Assembly (NCBI RefSeq): GCF_019578655.1
Contig: NC_063258.1
Span: 8,994,802-9,058,801 of the forward strand
Direction: 5' to 3'
Origin: Ricinus communis
Taxonomy: Eukaryota; Streptophyta; Magnoliopsida; Malpighiales; Euphorbiaceae
Length of the DNA stretch: 64,000 nt
The notes under the pieces are model-generated. The model worked only from the letters and a program-made list of their open reading frames with translations, did no database searches and was not told the DNA's origin. A program made the position numbers and the translations under genes. Positions 54,200 to 64,000 of the stretch are shown here, in pieces (the first letter of the stretch is position 1; each line of letters opens with the position of its first letter).

Positions 54200-55640
54200 G
54201 TACTCGGTCTAATGAACCCTTTTTCTAATAATTCTTCCAGTTGCTTCTTTAATTCTTTCAACTATAAGGGTGCCATTCTATATGGTGCAATTGATACTGG
54301 TGCTTCTCCAGGTATAGTTTCTATCTCAAAGTCTGTCTCTCGATGTGGAGGTAAACCCGGTAGTTCTTCTGGAAATTCATCTGCAAATTCCTTCACTACT
54401 GGAATATTCATTACTCCTGGACTAACTTTGGATACATCCACCACATTAGCCAAATAAGCTTCATAACCCTTTTTGATTAAATGGAAAGTAGCAGTAGCCG
54501 AAATTAAACAAGTTGAAATAATATTTCTTTCACCCACAAAAACTATTTTTCTCTGTTTTCAGGTCTCAATAACCACTTCTTTTGTGTGACAATCTACTAT
54601 AGCATGATCCTTAGATAGCCAATCCATTCCTAAAATAATATCAAATTCCTTAAGTTTTATCACTACTAGATCCGCATACAGTGTGTTCCCATTTATGATC
54701 ACAAGACAAGTTTTGACAACCTTATCTACAATTACAGTACCCCCAACAGGCATTGATACATAAATGTTATACCCCAAGGTTTCTATATCATTGTGGTTTT
54801 TCAATGCAAATTCATATGAAATGAATGAACATGTTGATCCTGGATCAATTAACATATAAGCATCAAAACCATAAATAGAGATTTTACTAGTCATAATATC
54901 AGTTGCAGAAGGTGCTTCTTGTCTTGTCACTGCATACACTCTAGCTTGGGGCAGTGATTGCTGAGGTTGGCCTATCTGTCCAGCCTGCACCATGTTAAAA
55001 CCTTCTCCTCGTCCTATTCCTCTACCTCTTGCTCTACTTACTCCTCCCTGAGTCATATTTTCACCTATGCTGCTCTGTCCTGAAACTTGACTTTCACTAG
55101 CTCGATTTTTACTCCAACAATCTCTAGTTATATGCCCCGGCTTACTACAGTAAAAACAAAGTATCTTCCTTGTTCCCCAACATTCTCCACTGTAAAACCT
55201 ATTACATCTAGCACATGGTGAACTATATCCTCGACTAATTGAAACACCTCCCTCACCTCTCTTACTCTCTACCCTACTTTGGCTGTAACCACTTCGTCCG
55301 CCTCTACCCAATATCACTGTAGCATACTTACTCACATTTTGCTGGCTAACCCCTCTCCCATAATATCTACTCCCTTGAGACCTAGAACCTCTAAAAGAAA
55401 TGTCTCTTCCTTTCCTTTCTAAACCACCATATTCATTTATCATCTTTCTTTTCTTAGCTGTCATTGCATCTTTCTCAATCAAACATTCTTCTACCCTCAA
55501 TGCAGCCTCTAATAAGGTACTATAACTTGGTGGCTTCAAGGAAATCTTTTCCCGAATATCCATTCTTAATCCTTTTTCAAACCGTCTTTGTTTTGCATCC
55601 TCTGTAGCCACTTCTTCTAACGCATATTTTGATAATCAAG
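54200..55640 (-). pseudogene. gag C-terminus, protease and PR-RT linker of the chromovirus
   Basis: Frame 55611-54559 (350 residues): gag C-terminal KQRRFEKGLRMDIREKISL, Arg/Gly-rich stretch, two Cys-containing segments, the second a CCHC knuckle CFYCSKPGHITRDC (~55140-55180). Then the protease: YGFDAYMLIDPGSTCSFIS (D-P-G-S, a form known in del-type elements), VIKLKEFDIILGMDWLSKDH (C-terminal G-M-D-W block). After a CGA-to-TGA-type stop, frame 54537-54262 carries the linker VVKEFADEFPEELPGLPPHR before RT. Confidence 0.9.
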
Positions 55641-55669
55641 AGAATTGCATTTTATATTCTGATACTGTC

Positions 55670-56217
55670 ATGTATCCCTATTCCAAGCTCAAAAACTCCA
55701 TTTTCTTTCGATCTCTATACATCGGTGGTGAGTATTTATTTGCAAATTCCCTAAGGAAGTCATCCCAAGTTAAGGTCATAGGTCTATTTTTACTTCCTGG
55801 AATCAGATCCCACCAATCTAAAGTTGATCTTCTCAACAAAGATACAACATATTTCAACTTTTGCTCTGGTGTGCAATCTAGCCTATCCAGTACCATGTCT
55901 GTCTCCCGTAACCATTCCTCTGCTATCTCTGGATTAGTGATCCCCTCAAATTCTATAGCTCCTTGTTTTCTCAGCCTATCATAAGTTTTATCTTTAGCCT
56001 CTATTTCTCTAACTTCTACCATTTGTTGCATTATTTGTTGTTGGATTGGCTGAGTGGCTACCCGATTAACTATTTGCTGCAAAGACTCAAGAAATTGCTG
56101 CATTACTGGTGGCAATTCCTGAGCTGGTTGTGGTGGTGCATTTATATGCTCAACTCCATGCACAGACTCATACTCACTTAGGTCAACAGGATTCTCGATC
56201 GACCCCTCTCTACTCAT
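55670..56217 (-). pseudogene. gag N-terminal part of the chromovirus, 179 aa
   Basis: Starts MSREGSIENPVDLSEYES (56217). A Gln-rich region is followed by the retrotransposon-gag core: AEEWLRETDMVLDRLDCTPE, KLKYVVSLLRRSTLDWWDL, TWDDFLREFANKYSPPMYR, EFLSLE. A stop follows at ~55678; the next readable gag sequence is in another open block after a second stop (55637). The first ATG after the leader was taken as start. Confidence 0.9.
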
Positions 56218-56335
56218 CCTATTAAAAATAAAAATACTTATTTTTAATTCTTATATTTATATGCATCCCTAACATGTATATGCATTCATGCCTTTAAATG
56301 CTTTTATAATTCTATCCCAATGAATTCTAAACCGT

Positions 56336-56347
56336 GCTCTAATACCA
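56336..56347 (-). other. Primer binding site of the chromovirus (tRNA-Met type)
   Basis: The reverse strand reads TGGTATTAGAGC, one base (C to T) from TGGTATCAGAGC, seven bases from the LTR edge at 56355. The sequence between it and gag (56218-56335) is a short AT-rich leader. Confidence 0.85.
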
Positions 56348-56354
56348 CTAAATG

Positions 56355-56463
56355 TGACACCTGTAAAGGATGTCAGACAGACATTGTATGCAAAGACTGA
56401 TACATAACATATTCCTTAACTACCAACTTTTAACTCTCAAATTAATATGTATAACAAAAACTA
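56355..56463 (-). mobile_element. 5' LTR remnant of the chromovirus
   Basis: TGACACCTGTAAAGGATGTC through AACTATA, matching 48650-48760 with few differences, then an abrupt change to ~1 kb repeat sequence at ~56464. Only the sense end (U5) of the LTR is left. Confidence 0.85.
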
Positions 56464-57945
56464 TATGGCTAAGCGTAAGGCTCAAATCAAATTGATGTAA
56501 ACACAAGGATAGACAAAGAACACAAGAGAAAGGATGAGAATCGAGGCACGCCTAGATATTCTTATTCATGATTTGCATCATTGGGATCTCCTTTATTACT
56601 TGCTCCACTAAGGATGAGGACTCTTAATGACACAAGGATTGGCGTAAGGAATCATGGGAGTTCAATTGACAAGGTTGATCGGTGGCATTGAGTCTTTGCT
56701 TGATGGTCAAGTAGGATGAGATATAAATCCATACGCGTAAGGGAGACATTATGTTGTTTTCGATTAATCCAAGTGTAATATGAGCGGGAATTCAAGCGCT
56801 TTAATGTTTGGAATGGATATAATGAAGTATTTTTGGTCGGAGTGTTATTAGGTACCCTCACGCGAATTTTTCCTTATTTTCGTTAAGCTGGCTCATAAAA
56901 TTTAGGACTATGAGAGTTGGTAACCAGTCAACTCCTCTCTAGTTCTTGATTTGACTTTAGTTTATTCCTCTTTCTTTATTTATTTACTCATATTTAGTTT
57001 CCAGTTTCTTCTTCTTATGGAATGAGGGATTTCACACTATAAAAATTGCATGGAATCGAATATTTGAGGCTAGTGAGCATATTATTTCAATTTGCTATCT
57101 TGTAAAGAATTAAGGTATGGGTACTTTCAAGAACTTGCATACTTATGAAGATCCGCACCAGCGAACCTAGACTTATTCCTCACATCCATCCTTTTTCTTG
57201 TGTTCTTTGTCTACCCTTGTCTTTAGATCAATTCAATTTGATACTTACACTTAGCCATAGAAAAGAATAAAGAAATTGTGTTTTTTTTCCTTATCGGATC
57301 TGAAATCCTACCTATGTTCTCATTTGTTTTTTTCTTTTGTTCATTTCTTTCTAATCAATGTCTTATATGATGGTTTGGTTTTATTTGGCAAGCATAAATA
57401 GGAGTGTTGAGTTAAATCACGTGGAAGCAAAAATCATAGGCACTAATCTATTGTTTGGACAAATGCAATGAAAGAAAATTAGTTGATCGAGTATTGATAT
57501 CATTCTTCAAATGATTGCAAATGAATCTTTTGGGGGAAAGAGGGAACATTGAGAATTGAGACACGCCCAAATATTCTGATTCATGGTTTACACCAATAGG
57601 ATCTACATCATTCCTTGTTCCTCTATGCACGAGAACTCCTCGTGATACAAGGATTGGCAAAAGGAATCATGCGACTGCAATTAAAAAGCCTAACTAGTGG
57701 CATGGGGATTGGTTTGATGATCAAGTAGGACAAGATGTAAATCCAAGTGTGTAAGGGAGAAATCATGTTGTTTTCAATAAATCTAAGCATAATACAAGTG
57801 GAAATGTAAGCGTTTTGATGTTTGGGACACATATAATCAAGTAGTCTGGGTCGGAGTGTTATTAGGTAGGTCAACACGAATTTCTCCTTATTTTTATTAA
57901 GCTGACTCATAAAATTTGGGACTACAAGAGTGGTTAACCAATCCT
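56464..57945 (+). repeat. ~1 kb repeat, forward tandem copies
   Basis: A short reverse-oriented piece (56464-~56530) is followed by about 1.4 units in forward orientation. The TGAGAATcGAGgCACGCC landmark recurs at 56535 and 57550 (1015 bp apart) and the TGATATCATT anchor is at 57495. It has the same boxes as the array at 3754-9945, including ACTATAAAA (~57038). Confidence 0.78.
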
Positions 57946-59535
57946 TATAGTAATCCTTGTGTCATCAGGAGTCCTCATGTGAGGAACAAGGAATGATGGA
58001 GATCCCAAATTTTATGAACCAATTTAACAGAAAGAAGGGGAAATTCATGTGGGCCTACATAAGGATACTCCAAACCAAATTACTTAATTATATGTATACC
58101 AAAGATAAAAAGGCTCGCAATTCTGATTATATTATGCTTGGGTTCATTGATAAGATTATGATTTCTCCCTAATGCAAGTGGATTTATATCTTGTCCTGCT
58201 TTATTTTAAAGCTAAGTCCCAATGCCACCAGGAAAGCTTATCAATTGCATTTCCATGATTCCTTATGCCAATCCATGTGTCATCATGTGTTGTCGTGCCT
58301 AGAGGAATAAGGAATGATGGAGATCCTAATGGTGTAAATCCTAAATCAGAATATTTGTTCATGACTCGATTTTTATCTTTCCCTCTTTCCTCCAAAAGAT
58401 TCATCTATGATCATTTGGAGAATGATTTCAACCTTCGATTAACTAATTTTATTTCTCCAGATTCCTCTAAGCATTAGGTCGGTGTCTATGATTGTCGTGT
58501 CCATGCGCTTTCACCCAACAATCGTGTTTGTGCTCCCTATATAAAACCAAACTAACATACTACATAGAGATTAGAAAGAGAAACACAAAAGAGACAAACA
58601 AAATATAGGTAGGATTTCTGATCTAATAAGGAAAGAAATCACAAGTTCTTTATTCTCTTCCATAAGGCTAAGTATAAGGATCAAATCGAATTGATTTAAA
58701 CACAAGCGTAGACAAAGAACACAAGCGAAAGGAAAGGACATGAGGGATAAGTTTATGCTCGCTAGTCCGGATGTTGATAAGTCCACAAGTTTCTTGAAAG
58801 AACACATAACTTGATTTCTTACAAAGTAGAAAACTGAAATATTATCCTCATTAGCTTCAAGTATTCAGTTGCGTGCGGTTTTTATAGTGCAAAAGCCCTC
58901 ATTCTATAAGAAGAGACTAGAAGCTAAATATGAATATATAAATAAATAGATATTAATAAACTAAAGTCAAATTAAGAACTAGAGAGGAGTTGACTAGGCA
59001 ATAACTCTCGTAGCCCTAAATTTTATGTGCCAACTTAATAAAAATAAGGGTAAATTCAGGTAAGCCTACCTAAAAACACTCCTACCCAAACTACTTCATT
59101 ATATGCATATTAAACATCAAAGTACTCGAATTTCGGCTTGTATTATGCTTGAATTAATCGAAAACAACCTTATTTCTCCATACACGTGTGGATTTACGTC
59201 TCTCTTGCTTGATCTTCAAACTAAGCCCAAAGCCACTAGTCAAGCTTGTTAATTGCGTTCCCATGTCCTTATGCCCAACCTTACGTCATCAGGAGTCCTC
59301 GTGCCCAGAGCAACAAGGAAGGATGGAGATCCTAATGGTGCAAAGCCTGAGTCAAAATATTTGGGCATGCCTCTATTTTCAGCGTTCTTTCTTTCATCTA
59401 AAAGATTCCTTTGCAATTAGTCGGAGAATGATATCAATACACTATCAACTAATTTTCTTTCTTCACATTCGTTGAAGCATTGGATCGGTGCCTATAATTA
59501 CTGCTTCCATGCACATTCACACACCAATACCATAT
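57946..59535 (-). repeat. ~1 kb repeat, inverted tandem copies
   Basis: Reverse-oriented copies follow the forward ones directly. The complement of the GGCACGAGGACTC block recurs at ~58290 and ~59295 (about 1.0 kb apart), and the complemented anchor lies at ~58420 (diverged) and 59429. Together with 56464-57945 they form a long inverted repeat with almost no spacer. The small frame at 58571-58807 belongs to the repeat. Confidence 0.78.
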
Positions 59536-60881
59536 AAAAGCTACAACTTTTCAAGGTGTAGCCAAAAGTGAGATACGCTTATATATACATATAAAAATAT
59601 ATGGATGACTCTTAACCACTTTAAATGAATCTTTACTTCCAAACTACAAAAAGACTTTGCTCTTCAAACTTAGTTTTGCCTAATTTTGTAGTATACAATT
59701 GGCTCACCTTTTAACCTCAAATTAAAGGCCAAATCTTATTGGTGGTTCTTTTTCCTTTTAAGTTAATTTGAAGATTCTTTTAAAATTCATATTTTTATTT
59801 CCGAGAAGTTAATAGTCACATTAAAATAACACTATAAGATATATATTAAACCTAACTTGGATACGTTTTAATTTTACATAGAAAACTTGAAAGGCTGAAA
59901 CAACTGGCAGGCAAGCGGCAACTAACCACCTACAAAAGGAACTTTGGCATTAATTAGCACTTAGATCATTATGTTGCTTCCTTTTTGGGTAGTTAAAGAG
60001 ATACATGTGTTGGTTTAGCTTATTCATCTTTCAACTACCGGCTCTTGATTAGAGATGAGAATCCAAAGACTGAATGCGACCGGACGCGACAATTTCCTGA
60101 TCAAATTCAGGGAAAAGAGGAGGGAAGACTTTTGCTTGTATTAGGAGTCTCAATGGGTCGGTTGATCGGTCTAGAGGTTATTATCTAGTTGTACTTATTT
60201 AAAATCGAATCTAAAAAATCTGAATTCTTTTTCCAAAAAGCATAATTCATAAATAAAATTTTATTTGTATAAAAATAATAAAGTTTAAGAAGAAAAGTAA
60301 AAAATATAGTTAGAGTGGATGAATATATAGAATTAATAAGTAAAGATTAAAGATTCAATATTTGTTGAGAGAAAAGTTAAAATTAAGAAATAATTTTAAG
60401 GATTTGTGAGGGGAGAAATCATTGTCTAAAGTTTTAGAGTTATAATATTAAAATGATGTAATTTCATACAAGTCATGTCCTGTGTATGACTTTTAATTTT
60501 TAACTCTACAATAGATTAAGTAGGGTTTTATTATATGTTTTAAGTCTAAAATTGAGTCTTACTCAATTATAGACATTTCAAATCATTTCCAGCACCAAAA
60601 CAATTTAAACTCAATATGTATTTTCTTTTTCACCAAATTTTTTGAGTTGGTTGGATTAAACCAATTTACTCTCTATTTCAATTTCATCGGACTAGCTAGT
60701 GTATCCATCCATCAATTGAGCTTAACGCTTTTTTAAGTTGAGTCCAGAATCAGGGCCTGAGATATAAACAAATAGTACCCAAATGCAAAGACAACAGAAA
60801 TAGAAATAGAATAGAAAAGCATTTGACTGACGTCTTGCTTTTCGCCTTGACTTTTCCTCACACTGATTGCTTTAGGCTGGC
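59536..60881. other. Intergenic region and presumed promoter of the Agenet gene
   Basis: AT-rich single-copy-looking DNA with no ORF and no recognised repeat. A TATA-like TATAAAC lies at 60763-60769, 119 bp upstream of the start codon; whether it is the core promoter cannot be told from sequence. Confidence 0.4.
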
Positions 60882-63800
60882 ATGGGAGGGGGGCGCTCCA
60901 GCAGGCAAAATAGCGGACGGAATTTTAGCATAGGAGACCTGGTGGAAGTGAGCAGCGATGAAGAAGGGTTTAGAGGCGCATGGTACGAGGCCAGGATCCT
61001 CAAATCACTCTCTTCTTCAAGAAGCTGTTACTCTAAAAGAAAAGCCGAGGCCTTGGTTCAGTATCGTACTCTACTTTCAGATACAGATGAGAAGAAGCCA
61101 TTGACGGAGTACGTTGATTTTTCCTTCATTAGGCCTTTCCCTCCGGTTCCTAGTACTATCCCTGCCTTTGAACCACTTGATGTCGTTGACGCCTTTCACC
61201 GTGATGGCTGGTGGAAGGGTATCGTCACTAAAGTTGATGTTTTTGAGGATGATAAGACCAACTCAAAGAAGTACACTGTTGTTTTTGAAAACCCACCCGA
61301 ACAATTTCAGTTTCTCTCTAAAGATTTGAGGTTTCATTGGGATTGGAGTAATGGGGCATGGTCTCGACTCCAAAGACAAAAGGTGCATTTTTTTATTTCA
61401 TCTGCATGTTTTTTTTAAAGTGCTGTTGGAATTTTCTGGTTTCTGGTTCAAATTTCCTTGTTATCTTTTCCCATTTGTGGCTCACGCCCTTACTCTTTTT
61501 GTCATTTTCATTCAGTTACTCTAGCCTCATGCTCAAATTACTAGCTAACAGTAGTATCTTTTGAAGCAAATCAATGTACGTTTTAGGCGTTTCCATGTGA
61601 GCCGGACAAAAGGCTTGCATGCCTTGTATTCAGCCAAAATATGTTGATTAGGAATCCAGGATCGTTCAGATTTTCTCCCCTTACCGTAATAACCATTCTT
61701 GAAGGTTACAGTATCGTGTTTTATCTTTGCCTTAGGCCCATAGCCATGACATTTGGTTTCCTGTTAAACACTGTTCACAATAAATCTTTTATATGGTTGA
61801 ATCATGTTCCAGACAAAGTTAAACATGATATTTGCAGTTTTTTTGGCCCAAGTTTGAAGAAGCAGGTGTACAAGTAACTTTTTTCCATTTCTATAAAAGT
61901 TCCTTCAACAATGAACGGTGATATTTGTTGTTTTGAAGCATTATCCATATTTTTATACCATGTGTTTTTTCCCATTTTACTTTCAATTTCCTGATACTGT
62001 TACTTATGATTTTGATACACAAGACTGATATGGTTTACTGACTCTTCAAAGAGAATGGAAGGATTAAGGTTTAGTAAAGGGATGGCTGTAGAGGTGAATC
62101 TTGACAAAGAAAACTTAGAAGATGCTTGGTTTCCAGCAACTGTTCTTGAGGAAGTCGGCTTCAATTCTTTCTTGCTAGATTGTGGCAGCTCAAATGGTCA
62201 TATTAAAGAAACTGTTGATTGCTTCCACATCCGCCCTCCCCCTCCTAAGTTGTATATTACAGAATTTGAGATCTTGGAAGCAGTTGATGTTTTCCATGAG
62301 TCAAGTTGGAGGGAAGCCCTCATTATCAAAATTCTTACAGAAGGAAGGTACAGTGTCTCTCTAAAGCATGCAGAAAAGGAGATGCAGCTGAGTCAATCTG
62401 AAATAAGGCCACATCTCTCTTTGATGGATGGTGTATGGGTTAATCTTGCCAGGGTATTCCATCTTCCTTCTATGTTCTTTTACATAAAGCTGCAACTCGA
62501 CGTTGAATGTTCTTTACTCTATTATTCTCACTCTCTTTTGGAGAGACTTGGTAGGAAAATTGCATGCCTGCAAGTCTGTTCACATTACTATGACAGATAT
62601 GTTTTGATCCATCATTCGCTTTGAATTGTGTCTAAGGAGGGGTAAATATATGTTTCTTTTTCTTCATTAGTGGTTGTGGGACACAATAATTAGATCCTTG
62701 GAGACAAATTGACCTAACTAAATGACTAGGAAATTGTTTTCTTTTGCTTTGAACTGTTAACAAATGTGTGAATTTGTGTCAACAAAGGGGGCCAAGGATA
62801 TGTGGTTTTAAAAACCACTTGTATGTTGTGAAGATTTTAAACTAGAATCAGTGTTATTGGATATCTAGGATATCAATTCTCCCTATTCACCCCAACACTT
62901 CTTGGGGTGAAAAGGAGGTGTAAACAAATTGAGTAGTTATTGCTGGTTTTTTGACAACAGAATGGTCTGTAAGCTTTTTGTCTTTGCTAGACTTATTTTT
63001 TTATTTAAGTTTCTTAACTGGAATTATCTTTAGATAGCTAAATTGCTCTGTGGTAGCTTATTTACTGGGTTTTGTTTCAGGATATATGTATTGCTGTACA
63101 ATATGAAGAGAAGAGATTAACAAATGCTGACAGCAATGCAGAAGACCATGAGGTAGCTATAAGTGTTGAGAGTTCAATCAGAGCGATGAATGAGATTGAA
63201 GAGAAATCTTCTTGCAGAAAATTAAGCACAGCAAAGGATTACAGAGAAGAGAAATTGTTTTGCAAAAAGTCAAGGAAGAATCCATTAGAGCAGTCAATGG
63301 CTTGTAATGCACAATCACCAAGTAAGAAAGTAAGGAAGACACCACCTAAAGGTGAGGATGCACTTTCATGCCCTTCCAAAAAGTTGAAAAAAGCAAACTC
63401 TGTCAAACCCTTGTCTTGCCAAGCATGTCATGCAGAGTTGACGCCAATCAAGACTATAAACCAAGAAATGCAAACCAATTGCTCAACCGATCTCCAAAAT
63501 AATGTTGTAAGCCCGCTTTCTTTAAGTGAACGAGTATTATGCTCTGATCAATGTGTGATTTCTTTTTTAAGACTCGTGTAAATTTTTTCCATTGACTGCT
63601 CTTTTCTTTGAGTCCATGTTCTATGCTTTTCTTACTAATGCAGGATCCTAGTCCACAAGATGCTTTACTGGAGAATAAAGTGACAGGCTACATGGAGAAA
63701 AGGGAAAGACAGATGAGTTCTAAAGTTACAAGCCAGTGGGTTCCAGCAGTAGGTAGAGGCCTCCTTTCTTTATCCCTGTATAATAGGATCTTATTTCAAT

Positions 63801-63968
63801 AAGAGCAAATGTAAATGATTTGCAGGCAGAGAGGAAAAGACAAAAGGAGACTTGGCTGAAATCCTAGTTGAAATTGAGCACATGGAAAAAGATGCTCATT
63901 CTTCCTTTTCCTTAGTTGAGGGGACGAGGGGCCTCCATGCAGAAAACGGTTACCAACATTCTGATGAG
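60882..63968 (+). CDS. Tandem Agenet-domain protein (DUF724-like), 5' part, five exons
   Basis: Proposed exons: 60882-61382, 62052-62453, 63081-63506, 63644-63752 and 63826-63968, all with GT-AG introns and consistent phases; the gene continues beyond the window. Exon 1 (167 codons) holds two Agenet/Tudor-like repeats: FSIGDLVEVSSDEEGFRGAW (residues 15-34) and FEPLDVVDAFHRDGWWKGIV (96-115). Exon 2 holds two more, FSKGMAVEVNLDKENLEDAW and FEILEAVDVFHESSWREALI. Exon 3 is Lys/Ser-rich with likely nuclear signals (KKSRK ~362; SKKVRKTPPK ~382-391; KKLKK ~401). Exons 4-5 are hydrophilic. Paired Agenet repeats in plants bind histone tails or related ligands; the C-terminal DUF724 domain, if present, would lie outside. 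The frame is intact, unlike every retroelement nearby, so this is a likely functional nuclear protein gene. It could instead be an AGDP-type Agenet protein. Confidence 0.85.
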
Positions 63969-64000
63969 GTATAATTGAAGCAAGTCCGAATATCTGTGGT

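Larger units (their letters stand above)
48650..56463 (-). mobile_element. Tekay/del-type chromovirus, nearly complete (7.8 kb)
   Basis: A reverse-strand element with 5' LTR remnant (56355-56463), primer site, gag, protease, RT, RNase H, integrase, chromodomain, polypurine tract and long 3' LTR (48650-51464). Domain order gag-PR-RT-RH-IN-chromodomain is that of a chromovirus. Coding sequence is the best preserved of the large elements: the longest open block is 438 residues, and most interruptions are single changes such as CGA to TGA. The 5' LTR keeps only ~109 bp next to the primer site and then runs into the ~1 kb repeat, so it cannot act as a promoter. Confidence 0.92.

Noticed and set aside
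61641..61877. 78-codon frame between Agenet exons as an extra exon
   Set aside because: It lacks Agenet features and suitable flanking splice sites; a direct splice 61382 to 62052 keeps phase 0 and joins the Agenet repeats.

Overview
The window looks like nuclear DNA of a eudicot plant. It is AT-rich, and about 57 of its 64 kb are nested, mostly decayed LTR retrotransposons of Ty3/gypsy type (CRM/Galadriel-like, Tekay/del-like and Athila-like lineages, judged from protein motifs). One real, intron-containing host gene lies at the right edge. Species cannot be established from the sequence. The mix of chromoviruses, Athila relatives and an array of ~1 kb repeats suggests pericentromeric or other heterochromatin that meets a gene near 60.9 kb. 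A 500-base run of N (29391-29890) is an assembly gap.

Layout. (1) 1-3753: a forward CRM-like pol remnant (1853-3676) interrupted by a reverse-strand, gag-less relative (1-1852). (2) 3754-10154: a tandem array of an unclassified ~1.0 kb repeat. It is interrupted by a perfect solo LTR (5268-6186, target duplication ATCAT) and by an insert carrying an antisense piece of plant mitochondrial 26S rRNA (7002-7075). (3) 10155-20975: a longer copy of the forward CRM-like element (LTR, gag, protease, RT, RNase H, integrase). It is split at codon W-K-T-A of RT by a complete reverse-strand gag-less element (13529-18997). The same split occurs at 1852/1853, so blocks 1 and 3 are related by segmental duplication. 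(4) 21367-29390: an Athila-like element with LTR, tRNA-Asp-type primer site, gag, protease, RT, RNase H and integrase, broken by stops and frameshifts. (5) 29891-36620: a chromovirus 3' end whose LTR is split by an intact-looking 5.9 kb non-autonomous element (30078-36023, target duplication TTAAT) with a single gag-derived ORF on the reverse strand. (6) 36877-48205: a second Athila-like element that keeps gag, a duplicated protease block and the Athila extra ORF but has lost RT to integrase. (7) 48650-56463: a nearly complete reverse-strand Tekay-type chromovirus. Its 3' LTR holds a triplicated segment and a 327-bp alternating purine-pyrimidine tract. (8) 56464-59535: head-to-head copies of the ~1 kb repeat, forming a long inverted repeat. 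(9) 60882 to the window end: the 5' part of a plant tandem-Agenet (DUF724-like) gene, five exons visible.

How the parts fit: none of the retroelements appears fully competent. Three groups lost whole modules in a patterned way: gag is missing in the reverse CRM-like copies, RT to integrase in the second Athila-like element, and all of pol in the TTAAT-flanked element. The ends of these elements (LTR, primer site, polypurine tract) are often well kept. That is what would be expected of elements mobilised in trans by relatives.
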